Source: Anaerolineae bacterium (GTDB lineage: Bacteria; Chloroflexota; Anaerolineae; Epilineales; Epilineaceae). Taken from it: a DNA stretch of 33,848 nucleotides. A model generated the notes under the pieces. The model saw only the letters and a program-made list of their open reading frames with translations, was not told the origin of the DNA and searched no databases. A program made the translations under genes and the position numbers. The stretch lies in contig JAJCYU010000015.1 of NCBI GenBank assembly GCA_029262755.1, positions 1-33,848 of the forward strand, given 5' to 3'. Below, in pieces: positions 9,408-17,581 of this stretch (within the stretch, counting starts at the first letter, position 1; each line of letters opens with the position of its first letter).

Positions 9408-9887
9408 TTAGTTGTTGTCCGCGCCGGGCAGGGGCAGCGTGTGGCGGATCGGCTGGTTGTGGGCGAGCCAGGTGCGCAGATGCGTCAGTGCGTTCTGGGC
9501 GACCTCGCGCTCCGGGGTCGTGTCGGCCATCAGGGTGTACTCGCCGCCGCAAGCCTGCTCGGCCACGGTGGCCATCCAGTCCGTCGCGCCCTGGATCGAA
9601 CCGTGAATGTCGGAGAGCGAGCGCGGAGCGATCTCGTTCGTGCCTTCAAGGTCGCGGGCAATCGAGCGACCGCGCTTGGCGACGTCGGCGACCTGTGCGT
9701 CGCAGGCCATCTCCGGCTTGATGGAGACGAGCTCGGCAACCTGCTCGAAGTCGGCGTGCCATGCGTTGACGATCGGCTCGAAGGTGTTCATCGCTTCGAC
9801 GTACTCGGCCGTGTCGGCGAAGGCGGTCGTTGCGGTGGCGTAGAGGGCGAGGGCGGTCAGGAGGGCGGTCATCATCGTGCGGCGCAT
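9408..9887 (-). CDS. Small exported protein of unknown function
   Basis: A 159-aa protein. AAGGAA sits 7 nt before the ATG at 9887. Residues 1-24 (MRRTMMTALLTALALYATAT) form a signal peptide with a likely cut after TAFA. The mature part is mostly helical and has two cysteines (MACDAQVAD and AEQACGGEY) that could form a disulfide. No catalytic motif or family was recognised. It stands alone: the next gene on the right is divergent and the next on the left is convergent. Confidence 0.7.
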   Translation of the reverse strand: MRRTMMTALLTALALYATATTAFADTAEYVEAMNTFEPIVNAWHADFEQVAELVSIKPEMACDAQVADVAKRGRSIARDLEGTNEIAPRSLSDIHGSIQGATDWMATVAEQACGGEYTLMADTTPEREVAQNALTHLRTWLAHNQPIRHTLPLPGADNN

Positions 9888-10129
9888 GGTTTGTTTCCTT
9901 GGGGTGGGCCACCGGCGAAGCGGCCATCAACATCAGCGTAAATACAGTATCGGGCTTGCGGAGCGACTATGCTTGACCCCGGAACGACCGTGGATCGACC
10001 GGATGAGGACCGGGCCCTGTCCGGAGGCTGACGAAACGCAGACCCGGGCCCACGGGGTCCGTTGCGGCCATGGACGCGTGGATGTTTCCCCTTCTTTGTG
10101 CATGCGAGACAACGACTCGGAGATCAGGC

Positions 10130-11425
10130 ATGGATGATGGGCGCGATGCCATCGCTACGCGGCTGCACGCATACCTATCGGTTCCGGCGGTTGTCGGCCA
10201 CGAGCAGCCCTTCCTCGATACGTTGCAACGCGACTTCGAGGGCATCGGGCGCCGCGTGCGAATGCATCGCGGCTTGCTGGAGGTCGTGGGCGAGCAGGAT
10301 CCTGCGGAGCAGCCGGTGGCGCTCAGCGTGCACGTCGACAGGCACGGGTTGCTCGCGCTCGGTGACGGCGACCTCGCGTTCGCGGCGCACGCCGTGCGCT
10401 CCGAGCGCTACGGCGACTCGCCGGGAGCGGGCAGCAGGGCGCTCGAAACCGTGGTCGGTCGCTTCGCGGGCGAAGACGTGGAAGCGTACGACGTTGGCGA
10501 TGGCAGCCTGCTCGCGCGCGGCCGGATCGAGTCCGCGCATCACTGCGTCACGCGCGAACGGTTGGTCTTCCGGGTGCCGGAGCTCGTCGATATTCCCGCC
10601 GGCACTCCCGTCGGCTACGGCGCCGCAGTAGCGGGGGCTGCGGGCACCGTGGTCGGGCAACTCGACAACGCGGCCTCCGCGGCCGTCGCCTACTCTGCGT
10701 GTGCCGGGGGCTTTGCGGGTACCGTGTTGTTCACGACCGAGGAGGAGATCGGGCGCAGTTGGGAGCACTTGTGGCGATGGCTCGACGCGGAGGCCAGCCC
10801 CGAACTGCGGCTGCTGGTCCTGGACACGAGCCCCTTTCCGGAGGACGTGCTCTCCGCTACGCATCCGCTGCCCCAAGGGCACGGATCTGCACCACATTCT
10901 GGGCTGCAGGACGGACGGATTGCAGGAAAGGCCGGAGGGGATTTCGGTGCGGAGGCCGCCGCGCCCCTGGGCGCGCTCGTCGGGACGGGCGTCCCAGATC
11001 ACGAAGACAAGGGCGATGCCTTTCGTGACCCGGCGCCCGAGCGCGCGTTCCATCCTGTTCGAAGCATCGACGCTGCACCCGATCTGGATCCGGGGCTCGC
11101 CGTCGATCTCGACGGCATCGTGTTGCGCCACGGGGATGCGCACGGTCGCTTCGACGAGGTGCTCGTGGCGCGCCTCGCCGCGGCGGCGCGCGAGGTCGGG
11201 ACGGGCGTGCTCTACAAGGACGATTGGCTGCGGACCCGGGCCGGCACGGGCGTGCCCGCGCTGGGCCGTACGGAGCTTGGACGTCTCGTGGCGGAGACCG
11301 GTGGGCGGTGGTCCGGTGCGACCCTACAGGTGCCCACCCTGGGCTACCACTCGAATCGCGAAACCGCGCAGCTGCGCGCACTCGACGCGATGCGCGACGT
11401 GATCTTGGCCGTCGGCGGGGATTGA
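10130..11425 (+). CDS. M42-family metallo-aminopeptidase with an inserted block
   Basis: A 431-aa protein. The ATG at 10130 is chosen over 10070 because GGAG lies 7 nt upstream. All motifs of the M42 (glutamyl/deblocking aminopeptidase) di-metal site are visible: VHVDRHG (first metal His/Asp), GQLDNAAS (bridging Asp), FTTEEEIG (catalytic and metal Glu), VLDTSPF (metal Asp) and LGYHSNRET (metal His). Family role: cytosolic removal of N-terminal residues from peptides, usually as a dodecamer. Between DTSPF and LDGIVLRHGDAHGRF there are about 80 extra residues (about 240-320) rich in Gly/Ala/Pro/His that do not look like the family core. The metal site remains in one frame, so the gene may be functional. 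Substrate unknown. Confidence 0.75.
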   Translation: MDDGRDAIATRLHAYLSVPAVVGHEQPFLDTLQRDFEGIGRRVRMHRGLLEVVGEQDPAEQPVALSVHVDRHGLLALGDGDLAFAAHAVRSERYGDSPGAGSRALETVVGRFAGEDVEAYDVGDGSLLARGRIESAHHCVTRERLVFRVPELVDIPAGTPVGYGAAVAGAAGTVVGQLDNAASAAVAYSACAGGFAGTVLFTTEEEIGRSWEHLWRWLDAEASPELRLLVLDTSPFPEDVLSATHPLPQGHGSAPHSGLQDGRIAGKAGGDFGAEAAAPLGALVGTGVPDHEDKGDAFRDPAPERAFHPVRSIDAAPDLDPGLAVDLDGIVLRHGDAHGRFDEVLVARLAAAAREVGTGVLYKDDWLRTRAGTGVPALGRTELGRLVAETGGRWSGATLQVPTLGYHSNRETAQLRALDAMRDVILAVGGD

Positions 11426-11451
11426 CAACGGACCGCGCTCGGCCGTAGTCT
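11422..11451 (+). promoter_or_regulatory. Candidate sigma-70-type promoter of the lipoprotein gene
   Basis: A perfect TTGACA at 11422-11427 overlaps the TGA stop of the peptidase gene. It is followed after 18 bp by TAGTCT at 11446-11451 (TAnnnT). The predicted start lies about 35 bp before the ATG at 11492. Confidence 0.45.
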
Positions 11452-11491
11452 GGACCCGACGGATCCCTCCGTCGCAGACGGGAGCCGCGCC

Positions 11492-12835
11492 ATGTCCTCA
11501 CCATCGTGCCTGCCCCATCGGCCGTACCGGTCCCGTGGCCGCGGCATGCTGCGCGCCGCGGCACTCGCCGTGCTCCTCGGAGCCGCCGCCGTGAGCGCCT
11601 GCGGTGGCGACGGAGAGCCGCCCGCGGCACCGCCTACGGTGTTGCCCCCGCCCGCGGACACGATCGCGCCGCCGCCGACCGCGCCGCCACCGGAGGACCC
11701 GCCGGCGGACGCGGCGCCCACGACGGCCGCCGGCGACGCCGCCGAGCCCACGCCCGACGCACCCGTGTCCGCGACAGCCACCGTGCCCGCCCCCGCCACG
11801 GTCGTCGCCGCGGCGACCCCCACGTCCGCGCCGACGGCCCCCGCGCCGCCGACCGCTACGCCGGACCCCTTCGTCGGCGGCGGTGGGAGCAATCCGGCCG
11901 ACGACGGCATCGCCGCGGTGCTCGAGTTCAGCCCGCCGCTCGGTTCGGCGACCATGCGGCTGGTCATGCCGGCGCCGGTGCGCGGCGACTGGCCGAGCAA
12001 GGTCTTCGTGCGCGACGTCGAGCTGCTGCGTTCGCGCGATCTTGTCCACGGACGGATGTTCATTGGGCCGCAGGTGCCCATCGTGCTCACAGGCTACGAG
12101 GAGGGTCTAAAGATCGACGTCGAGGTCATCGATCCAACGGGCGACGGCACGAACCACAGAGGCATGCCCGGCGATCCCACCGCGGACGGCGGCGGGCTCG
12201 CGCTCCGCATCCGGCCGCCGGCGGCGCTAGGTACGTGGACGATTCGCGCGCGGCAGGGAGATCTGCGCCGGGTTGGGACCTTCGAGCTGGTCTCGCCCGA
12301 TGAGCCGCTGCTGTGGATCGAGCCCGTCGCGGTGCGGCCGCCGCCGGATGCCTACGTGGACCTCTTCGCGGCCGGCTACCCGGCGGACACGGATGTACCG
12401 CTGCACCTGTACGAGGTTTTCGACACCGGGGACCCCGACGGCGACGGAACCGTGTACGGCGACTCGGACAACGACGTCTTCATGGCCCTGTACGCAGGTC
12501 CGATCGGAAGCATGGCGACCAACCACGATGGTCAGGCGCGGCACAGGGTGCGCCTACCGGCCTCGGTACGGCCGTCGTGCTGGCTGATCCAGACGGAGCC
12601 GGCCGCGCTAGCGTCCCAACCGGTCTTTGGACCACGGCAGCTGATGTTCCACACGTGGCCGGATCCCGGGCCGCCGGTCCACGGCTTCGCGCCCTGCCGT
12701 CGCATGGAACGCGACGGCGATGGTGGCGGAGGTGGGGGACCGGACCTCGGCCGCGACGTCGCGCCGGTGCTCGATCTCATGCGCAGCGCGACACCGGGCG
12801 TTGCGCCTGGGTTGCCGGGTGGGACGACGCCGTAG
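11492..12835 (+). CDS. Lipoprotein of unknown function with Pro/Ala/Thr-rich linker
   Basis: A 447-aa protein; GGAG lies 7 nt before the ATG. A long basic N-region is followed by LRAAALAVLLGAAAVSACGG, a lipobox with Cys at about 36, so it should be a membrane-anchored lipoprotein. Residues about 40-130 are a disordered Pro/Ala/Thr linker. The folded part (about 135-400) has two beta-rich segments with phrases such as PSKVFVRDVELLRSRDL and LGTWTIRARQGDLRRVGTFE. These resemble proteins that describe an external agent's effect as Ig-like domains. Asp-rich DTGDPDGDGTVYGDSDND (about 310-328) may bind calcium. A Gly-rich tail ends the protein. No family was recognised. Confidence 0.75.
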   Translation: MSSPSCLPHRPYRSRGRGMLRAAALAVLLGAAAVSACGGDGEPPAAPPTVLPPPADTIAPPPTAPPPEDPPADAAPTTAAGDAAEPTPDAPVSATATVPAPATVVAAATPTSAPTAPAPPTATPDPFVGGGGSNPADDGIAAVLEFSPPLGSATMRLVMPAPVRGDWPSKVFVRDVELLRSRDLVHGRMFIGPQVPIVLTGYEEGLKIDVEVIDPTGDGTNHRGMPGDPTADGGGLALRIRPPAALGTWTIRARQGDLRRVGTFELVSPDEPLLWIEPVAVRPPPDAYVDLFAAGYPADTDVPLHLYEVFDTGDPDGDGTVYGDSDNDVFMALYAGPIGSMATNHDGQARHRVRLPASVRPSCWLIQTEPAALASQPVFGPRQLMFHTWPDPGPPVHGFAPCRRMERDGDGGGGGGPDLGRDVAPVLDLMRSATPGVAPGLPGGTTP

Positions 12836-12918
12836 GTGGTAGGGGGGTCGCTGTGGCGCGAAAGCGTGGTCGTGGGGCTGACATGGCAACGTACCGACCA
12901 AAACGAGATGGAGAAGTA

Positions 12919-13102
12919 CGGGTTCCGGCATCGACTGTGCAGATACGCCCACTTCGGTAGATATTCTGCCGACAACGGCTCGATTCGCGTTGTTCTGCCC
13001 CCCCAGGCTATCCGTAGATCTCGAGCACAAACTGAGTTCAAGGGCTTAAAGTCGCCACGTCGGGAAGGAGGGGCAATAGTGCAGCGTTGCTGCCGGTACC
13101 CC
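12919..13102. mobile_element. MITE-like element, copy 1
   Basis: About 184 bp, about 90% identical by eye to 17399-17581 in the same orientation. The right end gcagcgttgctgccggta plus cccc is the inverse of the left end (c)gggttccggca...tgtgc, giving ~22-bp terminal inverted repeats; the left one has decayed here. It has no coding capacity. An internal palindrome tcggtagatattctgccga lies at 12955-12973. It ends 24 bp before the start codon of the 716-aa gene, so transcription of that gene must start in or cross the element. Confidence 0.75.
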
Positions 13103-13126
13103 GAATGGGCGGTCAGGAGAGGGTAG

Positions 13127-15277
13127 ATGATCAGCGCGGCGGTGAATCTTATGTCCATGGTATTGAAGTGCCTCTCGGCGACTACCCGGTGGCTGTTGGT
13201 GCTTATCTGCTCGGCAGCATTGGGGAGCAGCCCGGGAGGTGAAGCGGTAGTGCCGACATTTGCGATGTCCAGCCACGAGTCAACGTCCGCCGTCGATGGC
13301 GGCTACCTGCGGATCCTTGGCCAGTCGGGTGGCGCTGTACTTGATGCGGTGTTCACACGAAGTGACAATTGGTATCTGGTAGGTGCCGGAACCTCAGTGC
13401 TTAGCGTTCATATGACTGATGCAGGTGAGTTGCTGTTGGCAGATAGGCTGGAAGGCTTGCCGGGAGTCGTCCGTATTATTGTCCCACTAGATGACGACGC
13501 CATTGTCGTCACCGCTGATGCGAGTCTGACTGCGGTGAGCGTCAGCGATGATGGCCAGTTGACGATGGAAGCAACGTGGAAAGCCCCCGGCGTTGTTGAT
13601 GGCGCGGTGTCGGTCGGCGGGCGAGTTGTTCTCGCCGTACGGGGATTAGGGGTTGTTACATTCGCGCTTGATGGCTGCCCCCAACAACTACAGGCCCGAG
13701 GAGTCTGGCGGCATGATGATGTGTACGCGATCGCAGCCAATGCAGTCGGCGACGTAGCGGCACTTGGTGCAAATCGCGTACACTTTCTAGCCGTTGACCA
13801 GCTTGGGCGAGTTGAGCCTATCGCTTCAGCGGACCTGCCAGGAATTGGACCTTCGTCGGTTGTCGCCGTCAATAGGAAGCACGTTGCGATTGGAACGGGG
13901 GCGAAGGTCACCGTTGCTACCGTAGATTGTACTCGTGAAAATTGCATCGTCGGCGAGCGCTTCCTCAATGCTGGAATTCCCGCACCCATTGTGGGCTTAT
14001 CCGCATATGCCGACGGTTTTATGGTGGCGACTTCAGGCGCGCACCCCCTTGTGCCGGGACTCTGGTCAGTAGTTGCGGATAGTGACGGAGTGGGGGCCAC
14101 CCTCTTGCAGCATGTTTCTGGATTGTCTCGCGTGCGTTGCAGCGACCAGCAATGCTTGATTGGCTCGGAGTACGGGCGGTTTTCTCTGCGCCTCCAGGAT
14201 TCGAACGGTGATTGGCGAGAGATGGCCCAAATCGACGCGGTGGGAAACGCTCGCGACATTGACGAGTCCTATGGCCTGGTTTCCATCGTCGATGGAGAAG
14301 GGCTCCTAGTCGGAAATGGGGACGATCCAGGTGTGCTTTCTAGAGCTGCCGCCTCACGCGGCTACGATCGCGTGGGGCTTGACCGCGGTCCCGATGGCAA
14401 TTGGACCATCGCTGCCGTGATGGAAGACGGTGGGGGCCAACGCGCAGTCAATGTGTTTCAAGCCGTTGACCCACTACGTGTTGCACATGTTGGAACCATC
14501 GAAGTCGTCGGAGGTTGGATCGCCAATGCTGAAGTGGCCGGCGATCGGATATTGCTAGCAACCTACGGATACCCGGGCGCCGGAATCACTCTGTATGTTC
14601 CGGGGGGGACAGGAGAGTTAGAGATACGGGACGAGTATGCAGCTACGATGAATGACGGACTATCAGGTGTGAAGTCCGTTGCGTTGGCCGGCCAGTACAT
14701 CCTCGGTCTCCTTGGGGGGAACGAAATCCTAGTCCTAGAGATCTCACCAGAGGACGAGCTTGTTGATATTGGACGTCTCGTGCGACCACAGAATGAAGTG
14801 ATTATTGAAGTTGCATCATCCTCCATGGATGGCACAGTTGTGCTACTCGATAGCCTCACAGGCACGCTGTCTCAATACGAAGTGGGCCCCAGAATGCCGT
14901 GGGATATTCTTGCCGAAGCGGAAACGGAGTACCATCAGTGCAACCGGCGATCACTGTCAATGAGCGATGGAATGCTTTTCGTGGCATGTACTGAGGATGA
15001 GGACAGCGAGAGTTGGAGTCCGAGTCACGTGGATGTCTTTTCACTTGATGGGGGCGGCGTATCCGAAGGCCCGCTTGCAGAGGCGATGGTGATTCAGGGG
15101 CAGGTTGGCCCGATTGCTCGCGTTTCTGGCGCGCACTGGGCCGTGGCTGGTCTGGGCGGTCTGGTGAAAATGGAATTTGTGCCGGATGGGATGATCGTAC
15201 CCCCTGCCGAACCAACTCTGCTAGAAATGACGCCGCGCATTTGGCGTGCGTGGTTTCCAATGCTCTGGCATGAGTAA
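13127..15277 (+). CDS. Exported hypothetical protein, propeller-like, lower-GC gene
   Basis: A 716-aa protein; AGGAG lies 7 nt before the ATG. The N-terminus has a signal peptide (TTRWLLVLICSAALGSSPGG). The rest consists of repeated ~45-residue beta units (DGGYLRILGQSGGAVLDAVF, DNWYLVGAGTSVLSVHM, DDAIVVTADASLTAVSVSDD), like LVIVD/propeller-type surface proteins. There are few cysteines, several in short pairs (CTRENC, CSDQQC). It ends TPRIWRAWFPMLWHE, close to the terminal segments seen in other exported proteins here. Codon third positions use far more A and T than the neighbours, and the gene lies inside a MITE-bounded island, so recent acquisition is inferred. Function not recognised. Confidence 0.75.
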   Translation: MISAAVNLMSMVLKCLSATTRWLLVLICSAALGSSPGGEAVVPTFAMSSHESTSAVDGGYLRILGQSGGAVLDAVFTRSDNWYLVGAGTSVLSVHMTDAGELLLADRLEGLPGVVRIIVPLDDDAIVVTADASLTAVSVSDDGQLTMEATWKAPGVVDGAVSVGGRVVLAVRGLGVVTFALDGCPQQLQARGVWRHDDVYAIAANAVGDVAALGANRVHFLAVDQLGRVEPIASADLPGIGPSSVVAVNRKHVAIGTGAKVTVATVDCTRENCIVGERFLNAGIPAPIVGLSAYADGFMVATSGAHPLVPGLWSVVADSDGVGATLLQHVSGLSRVRCSDQQCLIGSEYGRFSLRLQDSNGDWREMAQIDAVGNARDIDESYGLVSIVDGEGLLVGNGDDPGVLSRAAASRGYDRVGLDRGPDGNWTIAAVMEDGGGQRAVNVFQAVDPLRVAHVGTIEVVGGWIANAEVAGDRILLATYGYPGAGITLYVPGGTGELEIRDEYAATMNDGLSGVKSVALAGQYILGLLGGNEILVLEISPEDELVDIGRLVRPQNEVIIEVASSSMDGTVVLLDSLTGTLSQYEVGPRMPWDILAEAETEYHQCNRRSLSMSDGMLFVACTEDEDSESWSPSHVDVFSLDGGGVSEGPLAEAMVIQGQVGPIARVSGAHWAVAGLGGLVKMEFVPDGMIVPPAEPTLLEMTPRIWRAWFPMLWHE

Positions 15278-15524
15278 TCGTCTTCATCGTGGGTGCAATT
15301 ATCACTGAATGTGGACCTGTGGGGAGTGAATGGGAACAACGGCGATAACGTGATAACTGTTGGCATCCACGACTCGGCCTTCGGAATCAGTGGGTGCAAT
15401 GTTCAAGTCGACTGGGTCAAGATCGGAAGCACCCAGATCGAGATGGAGGGTGGCAAGGCGGCATATGACGAAGGCAACTACTTGGAGTTACCCCGCTTTC
15501 GCGGACGGTTGAGTGTTAGGGGGC

Positions 15525-16367
15525 TCAAGCGGCCTGAGCCTGTCGTTCGAAGTTGACCGGTGACACCTGGCCGAGAGCCGAGTGCCGTCGAATCGGATTG
15601 TAGAAGCTCTCGATGAAGTCGAACACTTCCATGCGGGCTTGAATACGGCTGCGGAATGTCGAGCGGTCGATGAGCTCGCATTCGAGCGTAGCGAAGAAGC
15701 TCTCCGCCAGGGCGTTGTCGTAGCAATCCCCGACGCTGCCCATGGACACCCGGATGCCGTAGGCGCTGCACCGGCGGCCGAAGGCGAGCGATGTGTATTG
15801 GGAGCCGTGATCTGAATGGTGGATGACACTTCCAGGCTGACGCCGAGCGATCGCCATGTTCAAGGCATCGATCACGAGTTCCTGCCGCATGTGATTGGCC
15901 ATCGACCAACCGACGACCTTCCGGCTCCAGACATCGATCACAACGGCAAGATAAAGTGTCCCAGTCCATGCCGGGATGTACGTGATATCCGCCACCCAGA
16001 TCTGATTCGGCCCCTCTGCGCTGAAGTCACGCTGGACCAAGTCCGCAGCTCCAGAATCGATCCCTCGGATCGTTGTTCGATGCCCCTTCCTTCTACAGAC
16101 ACCGCGGATCTTGGCCAAGCGCATGAGGCGTGCTACCCGCTTCCGGCCGACACAGATCTTGGCGTCAATCAGGTCTTTGTGGATGCGCGGAGCTCCATAC
16201 GTCTCCCGCGACTCGACGTGAAAGTGCCTGATCTTCTCCGTCAACTCCTCGTCTCCCTTCGCTCTCGCAGAGGGCTCTCTGGTACGCCAGCTATAGAAAC
16301 CGCTCGTGGAAACGCCCAGCACACGGCAGATCGTCGACACCGGATAGTCGCCCTGATTCGCCATCAC
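15525..16367 (-). CDS. IS3-family transposase OrfB (DDE catalytic part)
   Basis: A 280-aa frame. It holds the HTH_21-like part (ETYGAPRIHKDLIDAK) and the rve integrase core with the DDE triad: Asp127 in WVADITYIP, Asp186 in HHSDHGSQYTS and Glu222 in NALAESFFATLECE, followed by the usual FYNPIRRHSALG near the end. The codon at 16367 (GTG) is unlikely to be the true start. The frame stays open upstream (AEIGVDAETAFEFV) into orfA, so the working protein is most likely the OrfAB fusion made by frameshifting. Confidence 0.9.
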   Translation of the reverse strand: MMANQGDYPVSTICRVLGVSTSGFYSWRTREPSARAKGDEELTEKIRHFHVESRETYGAPRIHKDLIDAKICVGRKRVARLMRLAKIRGVCRRKGHRTTIRGIDSGAADLVQRDFSAEGPNQIWVADITYIPAWTGTLYLAVVIDVWSRKVVGWSMANHMRQELVIDALNMAIARRQPGSVIHHSDHGSQYTSLAFGRRCSAYGIRVSMGSVGDCYDNALAESFFATLECELIDRSTFRSRIQARMEVFDFIESFYNPIRRHSALGQVSPVNFERQAQAA

Positions 16368-16681
16368 GAACTCGAACGCCGTTTCGGCGTCGACTCCGAT
16401 TTCCGCTGGGCGAACCAGGTGGCGGCTTTTCCCATGATCTCAAGCTCCTCTTGCAAGCGCCTATTCTCGCGCCGGAGCTTGCTGAGTTCATCACGTTCGA
16501 GCGTTGTCAGGCCATCTGAGCGACGGCCTACATCAAGGTCAGCTTGCTTGACCCAGTTTCGGATCGTCTGCGCAGTAGGCTCGAAATCGCGAGCGAGCGA
16601 CTCCGCTGAACGTCCTGCTCGGCACATCTCCACCAAACGGGCCTTGAATTCCGTTGGGTACGTCTTGCGGCCTTTCGCCAT
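16364..16681 (-). CDS. IS3-family transposase OrfA
   Basis: A 105-aa protein starting MAKGRKTYPTEFKARLVEMC. AAGGAGG lies upstream of the ATG at 16681. Residues 5-50 form the HTH_Tnp_1 helix-turn-helix (SAESLARDFEPTAQTIRNWV), which binds the IS ends. Residues 60-90 are a leucine-rich coiled coil (LERDELSKLRRENRRLQEEL) for multimerisation. It overlaps the orfB frame by 4 nt. The frameshift site lies inside its last third. Confidence 0.9.
   Translation of the reverse strand: MAKGRKTYPTEFKARLVEMCRAGRSAESLARDFEPTAQTIRNWVKQADLDVGRRSDGLTTLERDELSKLRRENRRLQEELEIMGKAATWFAQRKSESTPKRRSSS
16427..16433 (-). promoter_or_regulatory. Predicted programmed -1 ribosomal frameshift site of the IS3 transposase
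   Basis: On the minus strand the orfA codons read atG GGA AAA gcc. The heptamer GGGAAAA fits the X XXY YYY slippery type. A -1 slip leads directly into the open orfB frame (SRHLVRPAEIGVDAE...), with no stop before the catalytic domain. Confidence 0.6.
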
Positions 16682-16912
16682 GAGGGACACCTCCTTCCCA
16701 AAATCTGAGGTGTCCGCGCTACCGGGTCAACTCCAACTCGAGCCCATACATTGAGTCGGCGGCGACTGAGGGATTTATGTATCCCACCCGGGCGAGAACG
16801 CCGGGGGACCAGCACTTCAGCTGTCGCTTCAGGGAGCCTTGCGGTTCGCGGTGGGCAGTGGGGGCGACACTCCGCGTTAGCGGTCGTCAATATGACCGAA
16901 TAGGGCGATGAC

Positions 16913-17317
16913 ATGAAGACGATAAGACAGACGGTATACCCCGCGGGGGCAGTTGTGTTGGTGCTTGGGTCCGGAGGGGAAATTACGTTCGAGTTAGAAG
17001 ATGCGATTGTGGTTACGAAGGGCTGCATTACAATCTGTGTGGTTGCTCCGTCTGAGGGCGACTTGGAATTGCACGTGTCAACTGACAGTTTGGAGACGCC
17101 GGAGGGTTTGTTTCATGCTCGCACCGTGGTGATTGAGTCTGCGGATAGGGAGTTTCGGGTATGTGATGCTCATCTAACACCGTTTGCGATAGTTGATGCG
17201 CCTTCGGCAAAGATGAGTGTAAGCATCCTGCGGGATCACATATGTGATCCCACGCGGCTCGCGATTCTAATGGAGTCTGAAGGAGAAGAGGGCCCACTAG
17301 AACTGGCCAGACCCTAA
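16913..17317 (+). CDS. Hypothetical 134-aa protein in the low-GC island
   Basis: It begins MKTIRQTVYPAGAVVLVLGS; no signal peptide and no long hydrophobic stretch. The sequence is beta-rich and acidic (GGEITFELEDAIVVTKG, EGDLELHVSTDSLETPEG, SREFRVCD-like strands), with four cysteines. The start lies 1 nt after the stop of the reconstructed IS-split ORF, so it was probably translated with it; the ribosome binding site itself is weak. AT-rich third positions match the island. No family was recognised. It may encode a cytosolic protein of about 14 kDa. Confidence 0.55.
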   Translation: MKTIRQTVYPAGAVVLVLGSGGEITFELEDAIVVTKGCITICVVAPSEGDLELHVSTDSLETPEGLFHARTVVIESADREFRVCDAHLTPFAIVDAPSAKMSVSILRDHICDPTRLAILMESEGEEGPLELARP

Positions 17318-17398
17318 TCCACCTGGCTAGTGCTCGATGTTGGGGGTGTTCGAGGAATCGGTGGCTGAACAGCTACGTCTGCAGTAGCGATCCTTGGC

Positions 17399-17581
17399 GG
17401 GGTTCCGGCAGCAACGGTGCAGAAACGCCCACGTCGGTAGATATTCTGCCGAGAACGGCTCGATTCACGTTATTCTGCCCCCCAGGCTATCCGAAGATCT
17501 CGAGCACAAACTGAGATCAAGGGCATAAAGTCGCCATGTCGGGAAGGGGGGGCAATATCGCAGCGTTGCTGCCGGTACCCC
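17399..17581. mobile_element. MITE-like element, copy 2 (better preserved)
   Basis: 183 bp. The left end GGGGTTCCGGCAGCAACG(gtgc) at 17399-17420 and the inverse of the right end (17560-17581) agree at 20 of 22 positions. It is a direct copy of 12919-13102 with scattered substitutions and one base fewer in a C run. The internal palindrome tcggtagatattctgccga is kept at 17434-17452. GTAGCG occurs both just right of the element (17582-17587) and 10 bp left of it (17384-17389), but a true target duplication is not proven. It abuts an IS91-like transposase relic exactly. Confidence 0.8.

Larger units (their letters stand above)
15483..16735 (-). mobile_element. Complete IS3-family insertion sequence
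   Basis: About 1253 bp, with imperfect terminal inverted repeats of about 26 bp: TGGAGTTaCCCCg...CGCGGAC on the left, and on the opposite strand of the right end TGGAGTTgACCCg...CGCGGAC. The bases ACT flank both ends (15480-15482 and 16736-16738), fitting a 3-bp target duplication. It contains orfA and orfB on the minus strand with an apparent -1 frameshift signal. Ends, genes and target duplication are all intact, suggesting recent insertion. Confidence 0.85.
15293..16911 (+). pseudogene. Short hypothetical ORF split by an IS3-family insertion
   Basis: The left part (15293-15482) encodes NGNNGDNVITVGIHDSAFG, then ISGCNVQVDWVKIGS, and on to AAYDEGNY. If the IS and one ACT copy are removed, the frame continues without a stop through SSPYIESAATEGFMYPTRAR to TGA at 16909-16911 (about 120 codons in total). 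The following gene starts at 16913, 1 nt after this stop, which supports a former operon. The start is uncertain: GTG 15293 is the first possible codon and lacks a good ribosome binding site. Function unknown. Base composition matches the low-GC island. Confidence 0.6.

Noticed and set aside
9960-10069. Possible regulatory inverted repeat around ccgggccc/gggcccacgg
   Set aside because: Pairing is short and interrupted; common in DNA of this GC content.
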